From positions 18,988-82,987 of the forward strand of contig NQMI01000027.1 of assembly GCA_002270565.1 (NCBI GenBank): 64,000 nt of DNA, in the 5' to 3' direction. Of this stretch, positions 10,990 through 21,486 are shown piece by piece. The translations under genes and the position numbers were made by a program. Within the stretch, counting starts at the first letter, position 1. Each line of letters begins with the position of its first letter. A model generated the notes under the pieces. The model worked only from the letters and a program-made list of their open reading frames with translations. It was not told where the DNA came from and did not search any database. This DNA is from Stenocarpella maydis. Lineage: Eukaryota; Ascomycota; Sordariomycetes; Diaporthales; Diaporthaceae.

Positions 10990-13900
10990 TATGCTCCTAT
11001 ACCACCCATTTAGGTAGCTTCTCAGCCTATTATACCTTTAATACCCTTTGGAAATGCTGCCCTTTAGGCCTTACTATTTGTGCTTCAATTAATTCTGCAA
11101 TTTAATGGAACTAATATCATTAAAGTTGTTAATTTAGTGGAGATCATTGCCAACTAGTTCTAGTATCCATTAGATCAGGTACTTAGCTTATTCCTCCAGG
11201 TTTATGCTACCTCAAGCCTAGTTAATGATATTCATATGATTACTGCAGGAGAGCATAATTGGGTTGGTTAGAAGGGCCAGCTGATAGCCTACTACTAAAT
11301 CCATGATGCTGCCTCTCATGCTAATCCATTCAAGGTAATTAATACTATTTGGAGGAATTACCCTGCTAAAGATCTGGAAGCCTGGAAGCACTGGATTGCA
11401 ACTTACAACTAGGTACTGGATTCTACTGATGACGGTCTGATCTCGCCAACCTGGCCATTCTATTGAATCTTGCTATTAACCCTAAAGAAGATATTAGCCA
11501 CCAGAAGTATATCCAATAAGGAGGCTAGAACCCGTGACTAGAGAACTTTTAAGATAGAACTCCTTTTTCTAATTAATAAGGAACTAGAGTACTCCTATCA
11601 GGATGAGTATAATGATATAAGGGGGGCTGGTCTTGCAACTCGCTATCCCCCTCCTATTTAGCTTATGAAGATACCTTACTTATAGCCTTAATCTGCCCTA
11701 AGGATTACGGAATCATTAATATAAACCCCCTCTTGCTTTAATTATCCAGGATATAAGATTATCTAGAAGAATATCTGGTTTAATGAAGACTCTTTAGTGG
11801 ATAATTTGGCCTATAAGTTTGCCTAGATAGAGATTAAGTTTGTAATTAAAAATAACTTTGCGGAAAGCCTATAGCCTATATTGAATAAACTTAATGTAAA
11901 TTAAGTATATATTAATAGGGTACTTAGCTATAATTAAAGCCGGGCTTACTTGGGACTTAATGGCCCTAGTATAATTGCATTCTTAAACTTATTAGAAGCT
12001 GATTATAATTAGGAGGATGGTTTTACTAATGGATACTCTGAAGACTATTAGTGGAATATATCTGAGCTGGCCTATTAATGGAACGGTAAGATTAGAAAGT
12101 GCTATGGATGTGGTACTTCCTCTAATCATAGGGCCTACTAATGCTCCAAATTGCTGGAACTTATTAAGCTCGGCCTAGTTTAGTCTCCTAGGTGGGAAAG
12201 CAACTTGGTATTCCTTGGCTCTTAAGAGGACATCTGTAAAGGCAGGTCTAACCAGCTCAATCCTACAGCCCTAGCTTTCTATAGGGATATAGAACATTAT
12301 AGTATTAAGAAGTTTGCTAGAGGCCGTCTAGAATTTTTGCTTTTAAAAGGAAGGACGGACTTACCTTACATTTAGAAATATCAGTCTCTAATCGCTAACC
12401 GCCTTAAACTCAAGGGCAATATATTTCTTAAGGAATTAAAGAAGATTTAGGACCCTAATCTAGAAACTAAAGTAAATTCCCTCTCTGCAATATTAATTCC
12501 TAAACCCAAACTAGTATTTATTAGTAATGAAACCCAATGCACGGAAACTTTAGTACCCTTAATTACTATAAATGCTGTAAAAAGGAAGAGAATAAACAAA
12601 GACAACCCCAATTGGGATATTAACAATATAATATTTAATACTAGGCTAGACTTAGAACCAGTCGTTAACTCTAACCCAAGATTACAAATAATTTCTAATA
12701 AAGAGGAGGTAATGCTAGAAATCCAGCAAGAGACTTCCACTATAGCTAGGGATGGGAAAAGTAAAACGAAGGGTAATCCAATAGGTCCGAGTAAGACCGA
12801 AAAATCAACTAAAGCTAAGCCCAAATAAGGACCCCTAATCCCCCAGACCCCTAAAGCCAAGGCCATAGACGCCATCCTCGCCACCTTGATTAAAATGCCA
12901 ATTTCAGATATTCTCGCGCTTAGTAAGACTAATGCTATTCTAATTAAAGAGCTCCTTACTCACAGGGATAATACCTCTCTTGATAAGTGGCCTTTCAAGC
13001 CAGTCCCAGATAGGGATATGCCTTAAGCTATAGGTTTAGGACTTAGTATGGTCTCTGCTTTATCCAAAATTAAATATAAGCAATACTCAAGCTCTAATCA
13101 GATGCATATCATTAGGTATAAGGTAAATTTAATATCGTCTCAAACTGCTAATATAGTAAACCATGGTTGCTGCAGATCTGCCTACCTAAACGTTAGGATC
13201 ACTTCAGAGAGCCATAAGATCCTCTTAGCCCTACTAGATATAGGTGCTAAGATAAATCTTCTTCCTTTATCCTATTACTACTGGAATAAGTTATCCTACA
13301 CTCTACTTTAAGATATAAACTCTATAGTTTATAATGGAGCATCACTAGTACTAATTAGAGTGACTAAGGAGTGGGTGTGTATTAGTTATAATAGGATAAG
13401 GGCTATTTTCTTCATTATAGATAATAAAATGCATAATACCACCTATAATATCCTTTTAGGGATACCTTTCTTTTTAGATATAAACTTAACTTTTAAGTAA
13501 TCAAGGGGGTTCCTTTTTGCACACATCACTCTTGATGAGTTGCAAGTAATGTGTGGGCTGGAGAGGAGGAACTAGAAGCCTTTCTAGGTGGCTACTGCTA
13601 AAAGTATAATGGTTCCCTGAAAATACCTTCCTTAGAGGGTGATAATGGTCCTCCTTTAGCCAGACTCCTCTGATTAGAGGCGGGTTATAATTGGAGCCCT
13701 AACGGACCCTCTTAAAACCGACCTTAGGTTATCCCAGGATAATGATGTTCTTGGGAGCCTTTTAGATGAGGAAGCTAGAACCCTAGTGCCAAAATTTTTT
13801 GCCTCCTTTCTCTATATCTATGGGCCTAATATCCTATTAGGTTACTCTGATTAGCAGTCTTTTGTCTGGATGGGTGCACCCTAGAGACCTGCAACTTGAT

Positions 13901-16900
13901 TTCGTCCGGACTAAGAAAAGGGGGCAACCACTCTAGCTGTTAGGACCCTGTACAAAAGGGTAGGGGTAAAAGTCCACCCTATTAATAACTTTCCCTCTGA
14001 TGGCACTATCCCTGAGGGAACTGTGAATTGGAAGCTAAGCTATGAGGCTAGGGTCAGGCATCTGATTGATGCTAGTAGAGGAAGCAAATATAACCCATGG
14101 ATTAGACCCAGATTCTCCTCCATTCTAAGGGGGTCGCGATTAATGCCAGAGCGCCTTTAGCACATTATTATGGGAAACTATAATGGGCTCTCTAATTAGG
14201 AAAAGTTAATATTTACTTACCTCCTAGAGAATAGGGAAGAAGCTCTTGCATAGGACTGGTCTTATATCTCCCAGATTAGTATAGATGTTGCCCCTCCTTA
14301 GTCCATTAAGATAGTTCCTTATTAGGTATACCAGATGAAAACTATTGAGCTCCCTAGAGCGTTAAGGAAGACTGCCATTAAAATGTTAAGGGAGCGAGAA
14401 GCTAGGGGTGTAATTGAAGAATTCCATGCCCCCTATTGAAACCAGTGGTTCCTTATTAAGAAGAAGGATAGTGGCTATTAGTTGATTAATAATGTCTCTA
14501 AGGCCAATCAGGTTATAATTAGAGACACCTTTATTCCTTTAGCTGCTAATGAGTTTACTAAGGAGTTTATAATGTGTCAGGTTCTGTCGCTTTTGGACTT
14601 TTTCTTAGGGTATAACTAGATTAAGCTGGAAGAGAAAAGCTGTGATATTACTACCTTTATAACTCTAATCAGGCTATTTCAATAGTATGGGCTGCCCATG
14701 GGAGCCACGAACTCAGTAGTATAGTTCATGAGATGTATGGTTCGCTTATTTTACAACCTAATTCCGATAGTCTGCCGCTCATTCCTTAACAATATTGCAG
14801 TAAAAGGGCCAGAGTCTACCTATAATAATCAGGAGCTTGATGACCTTCCTGGGGTACAGAGGTATATTGCAGAGCACATTAAGAACCTTAATAATGTGCT
14901 TTTTAATATAGAGCTTACTAATAGTGCAATTAATACTGCTAAATCCAAATAATGCAAAAAGCAGGCTAATATTATAGGTTATATGTGTAGGACTCTGGGC
15001 TGCTCTCTTATAAATAAGAAGATTATTAAGATTAAGGAGTAAGAGACCTATAAAAATGTTAGCTAGCTCTAATTATTTCTTAGCCTAATTAACTTTTACT
15101 AGATCTAGATGCCCTTTTATAGAATTATATTACATCCTCTCTTTAACCTACTAAAGAAGGATACTCCGTTTATCTAGACTAAAAGCTGCTAGGAAGCTAT
15201 AGATGTCCTTAAGTTAATAATCATTTTAAAACCCTACCTTATAAATATTAACTATAATGGGGGAGAGATCATCCTTATAATTAATGCAAGCCTGGATAGC
15301 TGGAGTGCTTGCCTGATGCAGGTAAAAGATAGGGTTCATTATTTAGTCTGGTATGAGAGTAGCTTATGGACTGCTGCTAAGAAGCTTTATAATATAATAA
15401 AACATAAGTATCAGGCTATACTCTATGTAATCAGATAGCTTTAGTTTTATATATATGGAGTTTATTTTATCCTAGAGATTAACTTAAATATTCTTATTTA
15501 GCAGCTAAAGGGGTTAGCATTAGATGTCCCTGGGGCTTATATTACTTAATGGCTGGCTATAATTAGGATATATAACTTTATGGTTAGGTATATTAAAGGG
15601 GTTGATAATTCGGTTGCTAACTTGCTCTTAAGAAAACCTTTAGGTTCTTTAGATAAGGTAGATAGATAAATTAAAGGGGATATTAAGGAATGGTATAATG
15701 CTTCTCTTAACCCTGTAATAGCTTTAATACCTTCTAATTAGATGCTATTGCTTGAAGATAGTTATTAGTAGTTAAAGGAATTAAGGGGGATTACGGATTA
15801 CCTCTACTGTAGTATTCTATCTAATTACCTCTCTGATTGGTAATAGAAGGCTTTTAAGAAGAAAGCTCTTACATTTTCCCTTAGGGAAGGAGTGCTCTAG
15901 TGGGAACCTGAGAAAGACCTCTTTAGAAGGAGAGTTATAAATAACCTTAATTTAAGAAAAAGAATTATTAGGAATACTTATACTCCCCTTAGTTATAAAG
16001 GGAGGGATACTACCTACTACTAGATTAGAGCGATATACTACTAGAAAGGGATATATGTAGATATAGAAAAGGTGATTGCTGGATATCCTAGATATAATAA
16101 ATAAGATACTAGGATTTATAATGATAGGGTGATACCCACTACCCTAGGGCTTCTGTTTTCAAAAATTCATATTGATATTCAGCATTTACCTTCTAATTAG
16201 AGATGTTAATACCTTATGGAAGGATGTTACAACCTTATGGGATGGCCTGAGGTAATAGCTCTTAGGGCTGCTAACTTAAAGAATATCAAGTAATTCTTTA
16301 TTAATAAGTTCCTACTTAAATGGGGCTTGCCCATATTAGTAGTTATAAATGGGGGACCTGAGAACCTTAGAGACTTTACTAAATACCTTAGATACCTTAG
16401 GGTATATTAGATTAGAATATCTGCATATAATCCTAGGGCAAATAGTATTGTAGAATATAGCTACTTTAATATTGTATTAGCCTTAGGAAAGATGCTAGAT
16501 AGGGGTGTAACTGGATGGAAAAAGATCCTTCCTTATGTACTCTTTGCTAATAGGATATTCTTAAGGTGGTTGCATAAAAAAAGCCTGTTTTACCTGCTTT
16601 ATAGATTTAACCCGGTATTACTTATTGAAATAGAGATCCCTACCTGGCGGGTTTAAGCCTAATTACCCTATATGACCTCCGATTAGGTACTGGAATGTTG
16701 ATTATACTTATTGCTAGACCTAAAATAAGATATTCTACGTGCTTAGGAGTCAGTTGCTAAGCAAAGAAGAAAGGTAGCGGCTAGAGATACCTATTAGGGA
16801 TTCTATAGACCCAAGCCTCTTATAAAAGATGACCTTATGCTGGTTGTGGATAAGTAGAGGAAATCTGATTACTTATTATTTTAGAAGCTGATATATTAAT

Positions 16901-17379
16901 AGTTTGGGCTTTATATTATTAATGCTATTAAGCCTAATAATGTGTATAAGCTGAGGACCCCTAATGGGATCCCTATTGATGGGACCTATTTCCTAATGTG
17001 CCTAAAGAAATTCATCTATAAGAGGGGAATTTGGGAGCTGGAGGTACCTTTTCTTTAGGAGGATAACCCTCCTGAAAGTTAATAAACTGGGAGGAAGCTA
17101 TTAGAGGTAGCCGGATATAATATCTTCCCAAATACACTAGATAATATACTCTATCTTACCACCCCTGATTAGGATGATAATAATTGGTACTAAAACTGGT
17201 CTCTTTCTAGCTAGATGGTCCCCTAAGTGTAGGCATGCTTGAATATAGATAGCTCATATGATTTGGACTTATTGGATTCAGCTAATTAGACTTGAAGGAT
17301 AATACTGTATGTAGATATTCTGCTTATTAACCCTGATGACCTTAAGCTGAAGGAATATGAATTTTGGGATGAGATATAA
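10990..17379 (+). pseudogene. Gag-Pol polyprotein of element A (broken by many stops)
   Basis: A single plus-strand phase runs from about 10,990 to the TAA at 17,377. Landmarks: Gag around 11,083-11,420; zinc knuckle CYGCGTSSNHRAY-stop-C at 12,100-12,144; aspartic protease LLALLDIGAKINLLPL near 13,220-13,270 (D-S/T-G now DIG); RT with FLIKKKDSGY at 14,449-14,478 and catalytic YxDD reduced to FLNN at 14,782-14,793; RNase H region about 15,200-15,500; integrase from about 16,000 with a decayed HHCC finger (IAGYPRYNK), first Asp in HIDIQHLP, second Asp changed to Asn in INGGPEN (16,348) and Glu in SIVEYS. Stops are mostly TAG/TAA at former CAG/CAA/TGG codons. No chromodomain is visible after the integrase. 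Non-functional. Confidence 0.8.
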
Positions 17380-17560
17380 AAAAGTTAAGATATAAAAAAG
17401 TTAAGATAATATTATGTTTTTAATTAGATAAGTGTACTTCTCTTGGGACTATATGTAAGATAAAAATTATTGGTTCTTGATTTATTGCTAAAAGAAGTGT
17501 TGGCAACCTGAAAAACTGGATCCACCCTAGCCTTGCCTGACCCTTCTGATTACCTTATAA

Positions 17561-18480
17561 TTATGACTGGAGATCCGTGGGCTTGTACTTGAACTTCCTG
17601 GGCACATGTCTGGTGATCTTGCCTATAGCATCCGCGTGAGTTTCCTTATATTCTATCTTAGTGGCTGCCTTAGTGTACTTGCCTAGTGAGAGCTCTGAAG
17701 GAGGTATGTTTGGAGGCTTGTTGATTAGATCGGGATGTATGTTGGTAATGCAGTTGTAACTGCTTTTGGAAATCTTTAGTATCTTGAAATCGCAAAGGTG
17801 ACCCTTGATATGGTAGATATAATTGGTGTAAGCATTATCTTGAAATCCTTGGAGTGATTGGTACTTAAAGAAAGGGATTATGATGGGGATGATGCCTTGG
17901 AGAGTTATTCAGTTGTAGTTGGCCCCTATCCGCTGTATGCAATAGTTGCATGGGTTTGCATTATGATAACTAAAGAAGGCGATAAGGAGAGCTGGGCCCT
18001 GATGAAGGTTATTCCCCTAGTATAGTTGAGATATGTACTTCTTATAAGGGCTACTATTTATATGCTTAATAAAAATGTTATTTGGACTTCCTTTGATTAG
18101 AGTGCTAAGGTAAGACTATAGGTACTTGCGAGCCTTTAGGGCTTTTAGGAAGGGAAAGAATAGTTTGAGTAGCTTAGATTTGTGTGTTAAGGAGAGAGTT
18201 TATAGGATGTAAAGACCCTTGCCTCTACTCTTAAGGTTGTATATCTTGATATTTATTATAAAGGCCTTGTGAAGTAGTGATTTATGGACCTGGTTTTGTG
18301 AAAGGATTGCGTTTAGCTAGAAATAAGTGTAGATGCTCTTTTTGTGGATAGGAGGAGGATTGTATATTTTAAAGACCCTGATGATAAGAAGCAATTGCTT
18401 CTTACCCTTTCCTTTTTCTTCTTAGCTTAGTTAAGGAGGAGAAGATATAGTAATGGTAAAGCTTATCTAATTAGAGAGGC
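17561..18480 (-). pseudogene. Extra antisense reading frame in element A
   Basis: Read on the minus strand, about 290 codons from near 18,430 down to a TAA at 17,561 contain only about five stops, far fewer than expected in DNA of this composition. The inferred protein has normal amino-acid mix, a C-terminus rich in Lys/Arg (KITRHVPRKFKYKPTDLQS), and a PC-x2-C pair (NPCNYCIQRIG, codons at 17,939-17,956) that suggests a metal-binding module. I do not recognise the family. The upstream end (start codon) is unclear because stops become denser above about 18,420. It lies tail-to-tail with pol. Antisense frames between pol and the 3' LTR are known from some plant Gypsy elements; a link is not shown. 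Confidence 0.5.
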
Positions 18481-18927
18481 TTAATGGTTTGATAATGAGA
18501 TTGATAATTAATAGTTGATGATGCTATTGGGGGGAAGTTAAAGAAAAGAATTAGTAGGGGAAAAGTGATTTTAAATATAAAAAGTTGGAGAGGGGAGCTC
18601 TTATTAGAAGTATTTAAAGCAGTAAAGGTTGCTATCTAGCAGAAAAGGGAAGGAAGTTAAGTGATTTACTAGCTTAAGTAATTTACCCATCTTAAGGCTC
18701 CCCTTCTAATAAAAGCCTACCTTTTTGCTATAACCTCTAACCCAACTACTTCTTCCATAACTATCATACCTCGGCTGATCTCTAATTAGTGCAGCATAAC
18801 TTGCATCGTTAAGACTTAAAAGCTGCTGCAACTATTAACCTCTACCCTTAAAACTTATTACCTCCCCTCCGTTATTTAATTTCTCCTTACCTTAGCACCC
18901 TTTTCCCTAGTCCGATTGATTAGAAAG

Positions 18928-20985
18928 ATGTCTTCCTTAAGCTAGTAAATGATAAAGAAAGGTAAGGGAAAAAAGAAGGAATCCTTGTTAATCTAGTTTA
19001 TAGCTATTAATAGTTCAAAAGGCTAAGTCAGCCCTATAAATGATCCTACTGCCTTCGTGCCTACTATTGAGTACTTAGACCCTTCTGATTAGGTTGGCCT
19101 TGAAGCATAACTTTTAGCGTTACCCTTTATTATGAATTTTGATGATATCGACCCTATGTGGTAGCTAAGATTTTCCAACCCATGTGATATTTGCAATTGA
19201 GGAAACTGGGATTGTAGAGCTAGTATAGACCTAATAAAAGACCCGTTTAAAACCAGAATCCTTAATAATGGGTTGGTACTCTCCTAAGCTTTTAATATAT
19301 TAGACCTTTTGGTGTAACTACTGTTCTTTTAGAATTAAAAATGGGGGTATAGTGATTATGTGTAGTGGGTGGTGGATATATATTTTGAGGGCGTTAATCC
19401 CTATCCTTAGTTTAGAGACCCCCCTAGGCAGAAGAACCTATTTGGCACTTACTATAGTGACTTCCTTATGACCCTTTATAATGTAGAAGGTCTCCTAGCT
19501 TAAGAGGCGTGCCTGCATACTAATTATATTCTAGGGCTTATTAATTGGTAGCTGATTGATTTTAGCAACCTAGTCTTTGTAGTGCCCATAACTTATAATG
19601 TTAATAGAGAACTCCCTAGATTGTAGAGATACTACTTACTAAAGGACAGCTAGAGGTTTATCGTTGAAGTTATGTATACCCCAGGCTATTAGGTATTAAG
19701 TATCTTTAACAGGAATACTAAATGACTTGGTATAATTAATACTTATCCTGATTGGAGAACTCGTGATAGGATGTACCCCTGTATAAGGGACTGCGTTATA
19801 TACTTCCTTACCCTTAGGCTACCTGAAGGATTCTTAAAACAGGCATGTATGGCGATCTAAGTGAAGGTTATGCTGTAGCTGGGATTAACTGCCTGTAGAT
19901 TCCTTATGGCTACCTATATTGCCTTTTTCTTCTAAGAAAATTATAGAAAGAATGGCTGGGAGTTTGGAGACTGGATTAAGACTAGGCTACTTAAATCTGC
20001 CCCTCCTGGCTTGCCTGCTAAAAAAGCCTTAGCTCTTATCTGGGGTTTTACTATCTGATTGGAAATTAATGAATCCAGGTATCTAATTAGGGGCGTTTAG
20101 AATACTCCAATCATTAGCTATAATAAGTATAAGAGGCTTATGGCAGGAAAGAATATTGTGTACTCTTAAGCTGATATCTTAGGGATAAATAAGGGGGAGA
20201 CTAAGTATTATGTTATATCTAGTATGGGATTAGAATCGGGATAAAATCTGCTGGGCTTTCTTATAGTGAGATTTAATAAGGCTGATCTTTTGAGGCCTAT
20301 TAATATCCGGACTTCTAGGTTGAGTAAAACTCTTGTTGCCCCTAATAGCTTAAAGAATTAGCTACCTATCCTGATATTTAAGATATCTAGTGCAGCTGTG
20401 AAGGATCTGATTATAATATTTGGGCTTGGACTTTATAAGAACCCGTCTAAGATACCTAAGCTTCTGCCTTAGGTAGATGGGGCATGGATATATGGAGAAG
20501 ATGGTCTTAGGATATCGAGTGAAGTAAGAACTACTCTATAAATGCCTAATTGGAGTAGGGCCGGAATGCTGTAGGGTGATCCTATTAAACTTCTCTTGCG
20601 GTAGATATTGAAGGCAAGCATTAGGAATATGTTTTTAGGAGGAAACGTGAATATAGGTGGGATAACCCCTAAGCAATCGGGTATCTTAAGGTCTTCATTA
20701 TTATCTCTATCTTTTATTTTAGCTATACCGCTACTATATTACCTATTGCCTGCTATAATAAGAATCATAATGATTTAGGAGTATAACTGGAATGCAAGCA
20801 AGTGGGTGGGGACTAAGGAAGTAAATTATTGGGTTCCTATACTAGCGATTAGTAATAGCCATTAATCCTAAGCTTATAAAAAGGCGGCTAAGCGAGAGGA
20901 GAAGGATTGCAGACTGAGCGTGCTATAGTAGAATGAGAGTAGGGATAAGCGGGCTAGGAATTGAGAGCTATAAAGGGTCCAATAG
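18928..20985 (+). pseudogene. Possible second extra reading frame in element A
   Basis: From ATG 18,928 the same phase as gag-pol can be read for about 685 codons with around 40 stops, mostly TAA/TAG and rarely TGA. That stop density is close to chance, so the case rests on protein-like content: a basic start (KKGKGKKKES), NPCDIC at 19,177-19,194, long stretches of mixed charged residues, a strongly hydrophobic run of about 25 residues at 20,695-20,785, and a charged tail (KKAAKREEKDCR). A different frame also reads plausibly around 20,590-20,840, so the original frame near the end is uncertain. Function unknown; a membrane-anchored product is one possible reading. Confidence 0.35.
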
Positions 20986-21082
20986 AGCTGAATTCGGGTG
21001 GCTTATCTGATTAAAGGAGGAAAGTAATTTTGGTTGTTTCGGGCGGACTATTGCTTGTTCTTTATAATGATCTGGAGAGGGG

Positions 21083-21484
21083 TGTGTTCTGGGGTCTAGG
21101 GGAACCGGTATGTTTCGGAATCTAGAGGAAAACCAGCCTTAGCATCCCCCCCCCTCCCTTCAAGATTATAAGAAGGGGCCTTCCTGTATTGCTTTTGAGA
21201 AATTTCTAGTCCTAGAGAATCAATCTTTTTTTATACCCTGTGAATTTGTATCTGTTAGATATATATGTGTGTACTGTGAAACTATTTCTTGTGCCCTCTT
21301 TTTCTGCCTCTCCTTTTTGGCACCCTTTATTCCCCTTATAACTCTCCTATTGCATTAGGGGCTCCTCTTCTTGCCTTTTACGCTCCTCTTGGGGTGGTTG
21401 CTTGATTAGGGCTCTGGCAGAATGTGTGCCTTTTTGTGTGTGTGGAGGTTTTGTCCTCTCGCTCTCCCTAATGGCCCGTTTTCA
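21083..21484 (+). repeat. 3' LTR of element A
   Basis: Positions 21,161-21,484 match the 5' LTR. The true start is placed at TGTGTTCT (21,083) because a purine-rich tract GGAGAGGGG that could be the polypurine tract precedes it; that gives about 402 bp with TG...CA ends. The start is inferred, since the 5' copy lacks this part. Confidence 0.65.
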
Positions 21485-21486
21485 CT

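Larger units (their letters stand above)
9047..21484 (+). mobile_element. Long Ty3/Gypsy LTR retrotransposon (element A), RIP-mutated
   Basis: Direct repeats at 9,047-9,372 and 21,161-21,484 flank one Gag-Pol frame with the order Gag, zinc knuckle, protease, RT, RNase H, integrase, which defines Ty3/Gypsy. Total length is over 12.4 kb, long for a fungal Gypsy element (commonly 5-8 kb). The excess is a 1.5-kb leader with internal repeats and about 3.7 kb after pol that carries a minus-strand frame (17,561-18,480) and a possible plus-strand frame (18,928-20,985). The frames hold their phase over kilobases and are broken almost only by substitutions, so decay was by point mutation (RIP). The element lies within the pol of element B (21,487 onward). 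Confidence 0.8.
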
